NCBI GenBank assembly: GCA_037903355.1
Contig: JBAJFE010000042.1
Location: forward strand, 3,236,001 to 3,300,000
Length of the DNA stretch: 64,000 nucleotides
Reading direction: 5' to 3'
Source of the DNA: Trichuris trichiura
Lineage: Eukaryota; Nematoda; Enoplea; Trichinellida; Trichuridae
How positions within the stretch are numbered: the first letter of the stretch is position 1; each line of letters opens with the position of its first letter. The position numbers and the translations under genes were made by a program. Of the stretch, positions 1-11,229 are shown one piece after another. A model generated the notes under the pieces. That model searched no databases. It was not told where the DNA came from and saw only the letters and a program-made list of their open reading frames with translations.

Positions 1-607
1 AACAAAGCTAGACTAGCTATAGCGAAAGGAGGGAGATGAGCAACCTTTTGACGACAGACCATAGACAAGGACACGAAGACAGGATTTGCTTTTGTAGCCA
101 GAACTGACCATAGCTTTGTGCCATTTTCGGAAGCGCTGGGAAAATGCGCAGATATTTATACAGCGGGAATGAAGAGCGAGTAGCTTTTGCTGAAAAAGGA
201 ATCCCAAAAAGACATCTGCTCTTAGTGGAAAGCCAGAAAGGCACCTGCTCTCAGTGAAAAGAGAAACTCAAAAAGCGCATCGTGTACAATCGCTATTATC
301 AGTATTGCTCCACAAGTAACTGAGCGTCCCCGGTTCAGCGGGCTGACTAATAGCAGATATGTTTTAACGATACAGAGCTGAATTCAGCACAATTGTGGCG
401 CCTACGGGCGCAGTGCAGCTGCGTCTCAGGGCGCACGGTGGGGGGGTACTGAACTCCCAGTCCTTCAGTGCCTGCTGATTCCTCGCCGTCCCACCAGCGC
501 CTTACTGCCCCCCAAATACCCGTCCCTTTTGCGTCCACCGCCCCCAACCGCCCCTTTGGCGCCCACTGCCCCCTGGAATCTTTCACCGCTCCCTATGAGA
601 AACACTG
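1..607 (-). mobile_element. hAT non-autonomous derivative, cut by window edge
   Basis: The right terminus reads TGAGAAACACTG and ends at 607, the reverse complement of the CAGTGTTTCTCA end used by several hAT copies in this window. The body matches, in reverse complement, the left part of the copy at 25624-27129, including the stretch rich in CCGCCCC and GCCCCCTGG blocks near 480-590. On the minus strand around 20-130 a reading frame contains FWLQKQILSSCPCLWSVVKR, similar to the C-terminal hAT dimerisation region. The rest lies outside the window. It has no complete transposase, so it would depend on an autonomous hAT for movement. Confidence 0.7.
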
Positions 608-1254
608 CGCTGAAAGATATAAGACGCTGCTGTGAGAAGGAAGCAAGTGAAAGCTGCTTTTAGACGCGGATTAAGCGTTAGTTGTAACGTAGAATGCAGA
701 TGAACAACGGATAAAAAATCCTCCCAGCAGCTGGAATGATTCTCGCTGGCGCGCCTCCCTGTCCCGCAGGTTAATTGTGTATGCAAGTCGCCTGGCTGAA
801 CTGTGCTTCCTTACGAGTGGGTCGCTGGCTGCAGCTGCGATTTACGCTTCTGGCATTAGTTGCAGTTGATTTTGTCATAACGTACCAGTTCATTCCGTGG
901 ACGATTCACAATGAATGACTTCATTCTCTTTCACATTGCTAAAGTGCTTACCAGCAAGGATTAATTCTAGAAAGTTCTTATTGATCAATTTTATTTCTAA
1001 ATTTAAGAAATAAGAATTTGAGCCAGAACCTATCCTTTTTCATTTCTGCGGTCTTTTGCGATTTCGGAAAATTCTGGTGAGGCGGTAAAGACAGACGAGA
1101 ATGGACATAAAACCATCCACTGGAGGTATCTCTATTCGCTCGTGTCAGACGAAGGAGCGAAAGAGTTATGCCAGGGAACACTGCCGAGACAGAAAGTGTG
1201 GGCGCTTATGCGGAAAAGGTTGAAAAACTATGGCGTTGTGTAGGGTGTACCTCT
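608..1254. other. unassigned stretch
   Basis: I see no coding frame with a recognisable domain and no clear repeat structure here. Short open frames exist on both strands but look like chance. Confidence 0.5.
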
Positions 1255-1440
1255 GATTGAAGGAAGCAACTCTTTAGCAACGAATGGATTAGCGATTATT
1301 AGGAAAACGCACAGAACACAAATAACGCTTGCGTTGTGTATATGCGTTTGAGGTGGTTACATTCTGTACTGGCCTCTAATCATTACTCATCGATCCGTTG
1401 GTAGAGCAGTTGTTTTATGTAAATTGCAGAGACATTCGTT
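1255..1440. repeat. diverged copy of foldback repeat family
   Basis: The left arm near 1270-1305 (AGCAACGAATGGATTAGCG) and the inverted right arm near 1378-1440 (CGATCCGTTGGTAGAGCA) match the arms of the better preserved palindrome at 5202-5473. The arms are diverged and the loop differs. No coding capacity is seen. Membership rests on the shared arm sequence, not on target duplications, which I could not identify. Confidence 0.5.
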
Positions 1441-1961
1441 ACACTAAAAACGAGAAAAGTTGTGGAAACACCGTAAAAATGAATCATAACCTTTGGTCTG
1501 ATAGTTCGTTAGCAAGGAACGCGTTGAATTGAAGGACGAAACATACCAGTGCTTTTGTACTTTTCCATCTTTTCCTTTACGGAAATGTGGTTCAACGTAG
1601 CTGAAGGTTTGACTGCACAGTAAGAAGTTCACAAATAATTTTTGATGTAGTCGCAGAATTTAATGGAACTGGCTTCGCTAGCCCGAATACTAAAAAAGTT
1701 CAAATTTTATCAGCAAAGCGTAGTGCTACATTCTTAAACAGGCAGTCCACGGGGAAGAATGTGGCTCACAAGAATTCTATGAGCTTTTGAGACCTCTTCT
1801 TGCCTCTGCTATTTAAGTCAAGTGCACTCACCCAAAATTTTGACCACCACACAAAGCCAGTATTAAATAGCGCAAGTATTTCTCAGCCCGCAGCATTAAA
1901 GCAATTTGACCTGAACTACAGAAGACTGAGCGAATACATTGCCAGTGCGTTTCTGGTTACC
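1441..1961. other. unassigned stretch
   Basis: No domain, RNA gene or repeat was recognised. The short minus-strand frame at 1444-1632 has no family resemblance I can name. Confidence 0.45.
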
Positions 1962-2235
1962 AGTAAATTGTCTTCATGTTTGAACAGTTTGTTTGTACGG
2001 TATTTGTCCCGCTGAAAAACACGAAACATTTTTAAATGGAAAACCGTAGCTTTCGGGCCGCACGTGAACAGTCCTAAGCGGTACTATAAGTCAACGTTTT
2101 ACATTAATTTTTAGCATCGCTGAGGATGGGTCACGCGCGACCCGAAAGCTGCGGTTTCTCATTTAAAAATTTTTCGTATTTTTCAAGGGAACAAACTCCG
2201 CACGAACAAAAAGTTTAAACATGAAAACTGATAGT
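1962..2235. repeat. imperfect long palindrome, about 100-bp arms
   Basis: The left arm (about 1962-2070, containing TTTTTAAATGG and CGTAGCTTTCGGGCCGC) is the inverted partner of the right arm (about 2130-2235, containing GACCCGAAAGCTGCGG and CATTTAAAAATTTTTCG). About 60 bases separate them. One arm reappears at about 63425-63545, so this is a dispersed repeat and not a lone hairpin. The structure suggests a foldback or MITE-type element with no coding capacity. Confidence 0.6.
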
Positions 2236-3957
2236 CCGATACTAAAAAGTTATATCTTCAAAACTATGAAATTGTCAGTACAGTGCACAAGGCATACATT
2301 CGTTATGTTATCACAGACGTAGTGATTGCATGCAGCTGGGTATTTGATAACGGTTCTTATTAATATGCTCTCTCTTTTATGAATGAGCCGGTCTGCAGAA
2401 AAACGTTTTATTGTGCTACTAAGAAATTAGCGGTATTGAAATCAGCTTCAGCGCTTTAAAATTTAATAGCACTTTGATGCACTTCGCCGCTATTGACTAA
2501 CATTTCTCCGGTATCTGTTAAAGAAACAAGAGCGGTCCTGAAATCTTCAGATAATAGAACTTTAAACTCCAGTGCTCTCCAATGAGTCTGATCATGTAAG
2601 TGAAATGAGAATGAAGTCACCTGTCAATTGCATCATTTTTTCCTGAGATGCCTTATATTTAACTTCATGAAAAATAATGTGGTTTCATCGTTCCTAAGAT
2701 AAGCATTCAGCTAAGTCAAAAAGAATACCATACACAACGCAAAACTTCTGTATTTCATGAATTAACGATGGGTTTAAGAACGAAACTTTGCGTAAGCTCG
2801 AGGAGTACTATTTGGAAGTACCACAAAGGTTCTTCGTTTGTAGGCTAAAGGATAGCATCGCTGACCATGAGCCTGTCTTGTTGCCTTTTTTTGAAGATGC
2901 TGCTGTACTTTACGTCCCTTTTAAATGCTAAACAGACTCGTAATAACAGGGCAAATGACCTGCGGACCTGGTTCGAACTGCATGAGCAATCTGTTAGTAA
3001 TAAGCGTCTGATATTGAGCTAACGATGAGCTTCCCAACCAAAATTATTTTTTGCCAGCGTGATAGTAACTGGACTGCTGCCTTGCCCATTGCTCTTGAAC
3101 GAGACCGTCAAAGTTGAGACCGCTATTCCGCGACTTCTAATGTTGTTAGTAGTTGTTCTATTATTTCACTGTTCTCGATACCATTTTGAGCCTCACCCCG
3201 ACACAACGTTACGCAAAAGAATCTCTTTTATTTCTCAAAACCTGCCCTGTTTCAAAGAATTCTATAGCGATCTTGTTTCCCAGACGCCCCACTGTCACAC
3301 TGTAACTTTGCTGGCCATTCTGGCCTGGCCTTACCTGAGCCTAAGCTTAAACATAAGGCTTATGTCTTGGCCTAGATATGGGTAAGAGCAAAAAAGGGTG
3401 GCTGGCACGCTCCCTAGTAAGAGCACAACAAGTTAAGGGCATGCTTTCAGGAAGGGATTTGCATTTCTCAGACGGTGGAATGATTAAGAGTCAAAATCCA
3501 ACTTTAGTTATGCAAAGACTTCTTTTCCATATTTTAACTGGTGGCATTGTTCAAGGCTAAGGTGCAGAACAGTTGTGAAGCGATAAGGACATTTCCTGAT
3601 TAATATTAAGCTTGTTCGAATATGCCCCTCTGTAACATTTCTCATTAGGAATTTTGTGATGAAATGGTCAGGGACACTCTTTCATTTACAAAACTTCTGA
3701 TATAACGCAATAGAAACGTTTCTGGAAAAATTGATGCTTTATGAGGCAAAAAGGTATAGAAAATAAAGGTTCAGGACAGTGTCCTCTGAAAGTTTCTCTG
3801 TGATAAACAACAATATCGAACAGATGGAAACAACAGAATAGTGATATAAGAGTTTCACGGAATAAATGTGGAGATGATGCTTACATGCTGGAATAGAATG
3901 CAGACATGGAGAGCTACCAGATTTTATTACTAATGTAATAACGGTTGAACCAGATGT
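2236..3957. other. mostly unassigned stretch with a possible Merlin-MITE trace
   Basis: No gene is recognisable. Around 3320-3360 the sequence CTGAGCCTAAGCTTAAACATAAGG resembles, in shortened form, the interior of the Merlin MITE at 26210-26678. No termini or target duplications could be placed. The frames at 3059-3385 and 3378-3560 overlap this trace and have no recognisable domain. Confidence 0.35.
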
Positions 3958-4525
3958 TTTTCGCTTAACGCTTTCGGGACCCACAGAGCTGATGACTTCC
4001 TCAGACCAAGGGTTTCATGTAGTATTCCAAATGCAAAATGGAGGAAAATCCCAGCCATTCTAGCAATCCTCCTGATGGTAATTCCGCGGTTTGCTTCCAC
4101 TAGGTTCCGGACAAGAGCCCCGGTTCCTTCACTCGCTGCAGTTGCTGGTCTTCCCGCTCTCCGGCCGTCTTCGATGGCCTCTCTGCCCTCCTTAAAACGT
4201 CTTACCCCCTCATGGATAACCGATTTAGATGGCGCACTACTTCAGTGAACATGCTGCAAAGATTGAATAATCCTCCTCAGCTGGCAACCAGGCCTGGATA
4301 GAAATTTAATGTTAGCTCGGATCTCAAAAAGATCTTCCATATCATGGCAAAAACGATTACTTTACGAGCAGCTTGTAACACACTGGCGCAGGGTGGGATA
4401 AGGTTACCCCTCTGTACAAATCTAAAGATAATGGAGATAAGATTAAACAAGTGTTGGCTCATTGGTTGCATCCTCTTTGAAGCTGCATAGTCTTTCCGGC
4501 AACTTTCCGCACATCCCTCACATAT
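3958..4525 (-). pseudogene. mariner fragment: N-terminal transposase and 5' flank
   Basis: On the minus strand this aligns over its whole length with the mariner remnant at 11230-12077 plus 17036-17215. It encodes decayed mariner helix-turn-helix regions, with counterparts of GRRAGRPATAT and of the helix before WVPNAL in the other copy. It breaks off abruptly near 3958, so the catalytic domain is missing. The start resembles the NI.F..KLG opening of mariner transposases. This copy also serves as the empty target site for the Merlin composite: it reads straight through, near 4345-4356 (GGCAAAAACGATTAC), where the other copy holds a 5-kb insertion. Confidence 0.75.
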
Positions 4526-5201
4526 GGCATAAATATTGTTTGCAATAAAGAATTCACATACACACAGGATAAGCAGGGCAGTGATCGACAAGTAACAACG
4601 TTTTGCAGTTCCTTTGCAGCCTGACGTTTCTGCAATGAGCGCGAGCCGCCTGTATAAAAGGTTAGTGAAATCAATTTAAAGATGTGCCCGTTTTCGTACA
4701 TGTTTTCTAGTTAGCGTAGTAATGCACCACCTGTCCTTTAAAACAACGCGGGCTCAGTCATCCTCTGTTTGCAGAAATTTTACAGTTTTTGCGCCTGCCG
4801 CATTCTCAGTTGCTGACGTAAATATTCTAAGCTTTGCGCTCTTGGTTCCTGCGGGATAATTTAATCCATTTTAGTCAATGCCCACCAGAGCAGCGATGTT
4901 TTGTCGGCATTAAAGACTTGCTCTGGCATCTGTTTTCTATCAACGATGCTTTTGGCAAACTCTTAAACAAAATCTTCTGCCGCTTTGTGATTAGCATATG
5001 CTTTATCACCAGAAATCTCTACGTGCGGCAGTTCTGTCCCGATGGGTTAATCATTGTTACGTCGTAAGCGCAAACCAAACCGCCGCTGGTCTTAGTCATG
5101 CCGAATAGTGAAGTTCAGCTGTACACTAAATCAAAACGCTGAGCAAGGGACAAGGAAAGTCCTGAAAGTTGTGCAACATTTCGCAGAATAAACGATACCT
5201 G
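4526..5201. other. unassigned stretch
   Basis: No recognised gene or repeat. The plus-strand frame at 4834-5067 has no named domain. Confidence 0.4.
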
Positions 5202-5473
5202 TTTTGTAAATCTCGGCTTTTCCCATTTTTCTGTGTGATGGTATCTGTAATTAGACAAAATAATTGCTCTACTAACGAATGGGTAAGCGATTATTGGGAA
5301 AAATTCAGAAGCGGTACACTCAGCTTTCGAAACGCTCTGAATAAAAGCTGAGTGTACCGCTTCTGAATTTTTCTTAATAATCGCTTACCCATTCGTTAGT
5401 AGAGCAATTGTTTCGTCTAATTACAAATACCATCGCACAGAAAAAACGGGAAAAGCCGTAAAAATCTACCAAA
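5202..5473. repeat. foldback repeat with arms of about 125 bp
   Basis: The left arm 5202-5326 and right arm 5344-5473 are inverted copies with an 17-base loop. The innermost arm sequence ACTCAGCTTT pairs with AAAGCTGAGT, and the inner blocks GAAGCGGTACACTCAGC and GCTGAGTGTACCGCTTC are perfect complements. The outer arms are diverged. Related arms occur at about 1255-1440, 43080-43245 and 54408-54470. There is no coding capacity, and the transcript would fold into a long hairpin. Confidence 0.8.
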
Positions 5474-5570
5474 CATGAAACATATGTCCTTAGCAAAGCA
5501 CCTGGTGTTCAAGAATAAACGATACCTCGTAATCTTGAAAACCGAGTGTTTCTTAACGGAACGATAGAGT

Positions 5571-5923
5571 TTCATATCTTCAATACGGTTTCTGTCTAGC
5601 CCGTTGATGAAGTCTGAAATCAAACCGAAGCAAATGCCCTACCAACGGATGGATGAGCAATTTTTAAGGAAAAAATTTAGAACAAGCATTTAGCAATATC
5701 ATAGCTTTCGAGACCAACCCTGCCCCGTCGTCATGTCATGTAGTGTCATCACCATCATCGCTGACGACGGGACAAGGTTGGTCCCGAAAACTACGATATT
5801 GCTAAGTTCTTGTTCTGAATTTTTCCATAAAAATTGCTCATCCATCTGTTGGTAAGGCATTTGCTTCGGTTTGATTTCAGACTTCATCAACGGGCTAGAC
5901 AGAAACCGTATTGAAGATATGAA
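5571..5923. repeat. foldback repeat with 162-bp arms
   Basis: Arms at 5571-5732 and 5762-5923 are nearly perfect inverted copies around a 29-base loop. The outermost block CATATCTTCAATACGGTTTC pairs with its complement at about 5903-5922. The arm includes CCTACCAACGGATGGATGAG, the same signature as at 54408 and in the neighbouring palindrome at 5202-5473, so the two belong to one wider family. Arm identity is higher than in the neighbour, which suggests a younger copy or more recent arm homogenisation. Confidence 0.85.
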
Positions 5924-7689
5924 GACACGTCGTGATTACCTTATCTCGAGCAAGAAAACTTTATGTTCAAATTTTCAGACGTTTTTACCCTGTTTTTCAC
6001 CAAAGCTACACTTCGTTTGATTATGTCGTCTCTTACCTAGTTCTGTAGGGTATCTGTCTAAATTTTAACGAGCTGTCAGAACTAATAACACTTTATCATT
6101 TCATCAGTCGGGAACGCATTGGGTAGACACGAGAGAGTCATTTATTTGCTTATTGACAGCATAGACAAATGGGTTAGTTCACTGAAAATATTATTACTTT
6201 TAGGAATGGCGCAGGTCTGGGCAGATTTGCTTCTCTAGTTAAAACAAATGAAAAACGGCATACAAATTGTGATTTTGGGGTAGTAAACGCAAAGCTGGTT
6301 CCATTGCAAAAAGGGTAAGGCTTTTTTAACAGGGACCCGTTTCTTAAATTCAAAATGTGTGATTACCGCGTATAACGGGAAGGCTAGAGAAATATTACGT
6401 CAGTAATTTAAAAACTGGTTTCTTCCTTTACAAATTTGCATATCGCGTTATTAATAAAAGAATGCAATACTATAAGTGATTATGTAAACTAGCAAGGTGC
6501 CATTAAAAAACTAAGCAGAATTTCTGTTAACTGAACTGCTCAGGGAAGCCATATAATACTTGTTCGAGCAATGAACCAAAAGACCAGTTCGTATTAATGA
6601 AGCCCTGGGGCTTAATATATGCACTTTGTATTCTGAGATAGAAACGACAAATGACCTTCGTTAACGTTTTTGGTTCACTACGGCTTCTTCATTTTTGACC
6701 TATTGTTACCATTGGAAATAGGTTCCTGGTTTTTCTGGAAACGTAGCTCTACCTAACTACATGCTTGTTTGGACCAGAATTGGTTCGCGCCAAAAACCAA
6801 TAAATCCCAAAAGAAGAGTTACGCATAGTCGAATCAGTGCTCTAGGTTTTCAGACCAACTTTATGGAGTCGGCATTTGAAAACCTGTAACCACGGAACTT
6901 GTGACCATATGGGGGCGTTAGCAACGTTCAGGGGAGCTGATAGAGGTCAAGTGGTGATATTGCTTCTCCCCATCAGCCTGAAATGCATGGAATGCATGTT
7001 AGTCAGGCGGGGACGACCTTGAGGTCCCGTCAGGAAGCATGCCATTTGGCTTCCACGCAACATCTTTTCTCTGCGGGCTCTCTGATGTCCAGGGAAAGTA
7101 TCAGCCCATCTGCGTTTGCCATATGGGCCAATCACAACAGGGGAATGGCGACGCACTGCTTGTGAAATGCTAGTCTATGCCGGTAATTCCGCACTGTTAA
7201 TTTGTTCTCACCACTGCTCCCTTTTTGATCAGAAATTTTTCCAGAGGATCATAGCGGCGGATAGTTTTTTCCAAGCAAAGAAGTCAAACCCTTACGCAAA
7301 ATCAGCACCTAACAGATGTTTGCGTAAGAACTGTGTATACTGTACTCAAATTATAACAGAAAACAATGCATTTAATTTTACTATGAAATTGGAGATGCCC
7401 CAATGAAGGTCGTTTTTCCTATGTCAAGCTCAGCTACTTAGTACGCAGTGGTTTTCCATTTTTAGTAGTTTCTTTTCGTCAGAGACCCTTAGCAATGTCA
7501 AAATTATGCTCAGCTAAGCTTGACACAGGAATGAAATGAGCAAGTCTCATCAATAGTAGGAGCATGATCTGTATACAAGAGTTAATTGTGAACCCTGAAA
7601 CAAAGGCTTAGTATTCACGGATTCTGTGCCTTTCGAAGTCACAATGATTACTGCTGTGGATAACCTGGCGTCTGGCTCTGCTAACAGAG
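5924..7689. other. unassigned stretch
   Basis: No domain-bearing frame, RNA gene or repeat with defined ends. The region around 6940-7160 has overlapping short frames on both strands without a recognisable product. Confidence 0.4.
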
Positions 7690-7756
7690 GTTTGACCCAG
7701 GAGGGCAACGATGCGGGCTCCCCGGTGGGCCACATGCCCCACCGTAAGAATCACTG
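7690..7756. mobile_element. hAT terminal fragment
   Basis: The sequence CACATGCCCCACC followed by GTAAGAATCACTG resembles the right-hand end of the hAT derivatives at 9616-10832 and 41178-41643. Those carry the same CATGCCCCACC block close to a terminal .CACTG. The left end was not found. Confidence 0.4.
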
Positions 7757-8778
7757 ACCTAGACTTTTAATTTAAACATACAACTAAGCATCAAACTCGA
7801 GCTGCAACGAAAACGCCATCATGAACAAAACTTACGGTCAGTCGTAAAAACGTTTTTTGTGCAAGCGTTCAAGCGAAGCGTCATCAGTGCTAAGCTGCGG
7901 CAATATGTCCAGTTACTGCATCAGCCCTTGGCTGGAGATAGCGTCCGTGAGTCAGGAAACGGGTCAAGCAAAAACAGATGACCAGGTGGCCTAGCTTGTC
8001 TGTCGGAACCATACGACTAGCATTTGCTTTCCGACGCTTCCAAGGAGTCGCTAACGCTCCGTGGCTTATCAGCACCCCTAGTAGAACTTTCCAGCACTAC
8101 CCTTCCCCCAATAGGAAGCTGCACTACCTCTGACACCTTCTGTGCACAGTCAGCTGCATATCCAGCTCTGCTTTCGTTTTTTCTGTCTTCAGTTCACATG
8201 TCAATTCGTCATTCAACTTAACTGAACATTCAAGCACGTCCTGAGCACATCCAGGCACTGCCGCAACCACGCGACGGACCACTATTCGGCTGATAATGTT
8301 TCATTCTTCTTCCAGTAACAGGAAACATATTGGCAATAATAAGTACGCCGAGATGCCGTGGCGGCAAGCGTACAGTTCGCCCGTTGTCGGGACATTCTTA
8401 AGGCAGGACTGTTGGTTCATAGCAGTTGGAATTCTGCTCAAAGGAGGTTAAATAGTTCTACGAAGTCGTTTACTGTCCGAGTGCAGCAGCGTACGAAGCA
8501 AAACGACTCGGCCTAGACGAGAAGAAGTAAGGGAGCTATGGCGAGAAGTCAATCGATCGCTGATTAAACGGGGGATTGGTTACGCATCAAAAATGTGGCC
8601 GACGCAAAGACCAACAGATTTATCTTTTTCGGCGTCGAAGCGTTAGGGCGGTCAATAGTGTTCGAAGAACTATTCAACGCAACGCAATGTCTTCATTTTT
8701 TGCTGGTGCGCCTAGTGAATTGTTACCCCAGGCAAAGCGTGCTGCAGAAAACTACGCAGGACGAAAAGCCAGATGTTC
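7757..8778. other. unassigned stretch
   Basis: Several open frames of 60-90 codons overlap here without recognisable domains. Nothing supports a gene. Confidence 0.4.
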
Positions 8779-9130
8779 TGTGCCGGTGTCAGCAGGAGGA
8801 TGAATCCCACAAGGCACAGAGCGAGGACGCACAACGTGAAGATCGCTCTGAATAGTCTCGCACCAGTGTCGCTCAACCGCGGTCGCACCTTAATGGGTGC
8901 AATGACCAGCGTCCGGGGCGAGACTGACTGCGGCATGTGGTCCCTCAAAGGCGAACCGATGACAAGGTCGCGCCAAAGTGAACTCAGTCACCCCGCTAAT
9001 GGGGTCATCATGCCTTATATAAGGAGGCACTGTTTTTCTCAACTGACTGTTTCTTTCATCGTACACTCGCTTACATCAGTAAACAGTTCAGTGAATCGAA
9101 GCCTTCGTTCTTGGTGCAAGTGTTCTCCCA
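8779..9130 (+). mobile_element. LTR-like 352-bp repeat, copy 1
   Basis: This aligns along its length with the reverse complement of 24150-24497. It begins TGTGCCGG, ends GTTCTCCCA, and contains a TATA-box-like TATATAAGG near 9016 followed by a presumed leader, which is what a solo LTR promoter would look like. It is flanked by GATGTTC (8772-8778) and CATGTTC (9131-9137), a 7-base duplication with one mismatch; copy 2 has a perfect 7-base duplication. LTR retrotransposons usually make 4-6 bp duplications, so the class is uncertain. No internal LTR-element sequence adjoins it. Confidence 0.65.
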
Positions 9131-9615
9131 CATGTTCGCACGTGCTGAAGAGCTCATCCCGATTTCTCTAGTCTTTCCATCTTTCAGACCTGCCCTCTCA
9201 AAGGCAGACAACTTGCACTGCACACTTCGGTGATGTATTGTGGTTACTGAGACATTAAACCTTACTCTGTGTTGTCTTTTCTGACGGAAGAAGAGCTGGT
9301 ACGATCGGACAAGTAACAGATGCTTTTCAACAGACAGCACGTGGATTAGTAATATCAAAGATAAAGTGGTTTTGCGTTCCAGAGAAGTGTTGAAAAAAGC
9401 GATACATGCTACTTGACATAGAACCGCTTCACGCAGGGTCCCTTGACCTATAAAGTTTTTGTTTTATTTGAATTCGTTTACGCTCGCTGTTTTGTGACGG
9501 GTGTTTACCTTTTATACGAGAGTTGTTCGAAAAGTTCCCGAAAATATTAAATGCAAATTTCACGTGCGATGATATCAAACTTATTTCTCAACATATCTTG
9601 CGTCAACCTCTAGAC
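9131..9615. other. unassigned stretch
   Basis: No gene or repeat recognised. Confidence 0.4.
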
Positions 9616-10832
9616 CAGTGTTTCTCAAGCGGAAGGCCGTTTGGGCTCCCCAGAAAACGTCTCCGAGCGACCGGGCCGCCTATTCTGATTGGCCAACTTA
9701 GAGCACACTGATTGGCTGAAATGACCGCAACGCCAGAAGGTCAACTACAGCTGTACAGATTTATTCTTGCAACCTGTTTTTCGAGAAGTCAAGGAGAGTA
9801 GCTTAGCTCGCCCAGATGCGATCGAACTAGCCTGTTGATCGAGGTAGCTTGCAGACGCAGATCGCCACGTCTGACTACTTGCAGCTTGCTGCGTTTCTTC
9901 GTTACTAGATCCGTAACGATACTAAATGCGCGCTCCACTAGACTCGATGAGGGAAGAAAAAAAAGTAACCTTTTTACCACACCCCATAGGCCAGGGTACA
10001 ACTCCAGGACTTCTATCTTCAGCTGGAACTGCTGACGGCCCTGTGACAACCTGCCCTTCAACTACACGTTGGACTGCAACTCCAGCAGCTTTTCTTGCAG
10101 TGACATCTCTTATACAGCATAATCTCTTACGAAACTGGAGCGAGCGTACCGTACTGACAAAGCGTTTGCAGAAAATGCGCACGCAACACACGCAATTCCT
10201 TGTCGCTAACGCAAATGCTTGCATTGTGGCTGTGTGAACAATAGACGCGAAGAAAGAAAAGGAAGAAAATGGGAGTCGAATTTTTTGCAGATCTAGGGCA
10301 AGAGATGGTAATCGCTGGTAAAATTGTAAAGCAGGGTCATTGCTACCAAGCCACGCCAACACGCGCTAAGCGCTGATTGAATCGTAAAGCAAGTGCGAAT
10401 AGATCACAAAACCTATGTCGCATTCTGATAACGCGGACAGCCATTCTCTGATGTGAACCATGTGCTCTGCGCTCAATGCTTCTCATCAGAATGCTTCCCT
10501 TACTCAACTCTACGCCGGGAAGGTCGCGGTGACAAACATGCTATCCTTTCTGCCACGTGTTCTGAATGGTCATTTTCACGAGCGGTGATTGGTTCATGTG
10601 GTGGTGGAGGGGTAGCCGGCACCACGCATAGCCTGCAACGCTATCTTAACCAGTACGCACAATACCTGACCGTCAGACCTCACCTTTCGGTGCACCTCAA
10701 CACGACGGCCCAGGTGGGGCATGTGCCCCACACAGCTGAAATGGGCCTTCCAGCTGGCTCCCTGGCGCTTTAGGCCCCCTGGTAGGGCACCTGCCCAACC
10801 AGAGGGAAGCTGCTCAACCGTGAGAAACACTG
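9616..10832 (-). mobile_element. hAT non-autonomous element, family A copy 1
   Basis: It starts CAGTGTTTCTCAAG and ends TGAGAAACACTG, which are inverted termini typical of Charlie-type hAT elements. The flanks CTCTAGAC and CACTAGGT agree at 5 of 8 positions, as expected for an old 8-bp target duplication. Near the ends there are GC-rich blocks such as GGTGGGGCATGTGCCCCAC. The interior keeps only the C-terminal transposase piece on the minus strand. It matches 43416-44629 in the same orientation and 61380-62571 in reverse. Confidence 0.85.
9789..10061 (-). pseudogene. hAT transposase C-terminal dimerisation fragment
   Basis: A 90-codon minus-strand frame contains LYPGLWGVVKRLLFFLPSSS, then VERAFSIVTDLVTKKRSKLQ and GDLRL. 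This is the conserved C-terminal (hATC-like) region of SCAND3/ZBED5-type hAT transposases, where the usual motif is a serine-rich turn followed by E..FS....KK.R. The BED finger and catalytic RNase-H-like part are absent. It has no start codon context of its own that I can defend. It is internal to the derivative at 9616-10832. Confidence 0.75.
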
Positions 10833-11229
10833 CACTAGGTATTTATGTAGACAGTGTCTCTACCTTCACAAGTCTTTCTTGTAGAAACCTGGGGCTGTAT
10901 ATTGTAGCAGGTCGAGACGACGCGTTTCACGTCGTCCATTGACTCTTGAACAGCGTGCTTTCAACTTTTGGAAGAGGAAAATGTCTGACGGGGCAAGGTC
11001 TAGTAGACCAGGGATGGGGAACCGTTTTGCTGCCGCGGACCCTTCAGATGTTTATAAGACTATTCACAGGCCGTACAGAATGCTCACCTGAAAAACATAG
11101 CCTGCTTGGTTTGCACGTTTGTTCATTTAAGTCACCCGTTTGTTCATTTAACAAAGCAATAAGGCGAGATAAGAATAATACTTCCCGTCGGTAGGCGGCC
11201 AATGGTTAACGTTACCGATACGCGCACTA
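10833..11229. other. unassigned stretch with a hAT-like end
   Basis: Near 11012 the run AGGGATGGGGAACCGTTTTG followed by GCTGCCGCGGACC resembles the terminal block of other animal hAT MITEs. No opposite end was found. Nothing else is recognised. Confidence 0.3.

Noticed and set aside
5260..5440. CRISPR-like or terminator hairpin
   Set aside because: The context is eukaryotic, there are no regularly spaced repeats, and arms of about 125 bp fit a foldback element rather than a terminator.
6940..7160. Possible Merlin trace because of GAGGTCAAGTGGTGATATTG
   Set aside because: Only one short block matches and neither terminus nor target duplication is present.
8712..8948. Frame on the minus strand similar to one at 24328-24723
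   Set aside because: The similarity is the LTR-like repeat read antisense, not a conserved protein.
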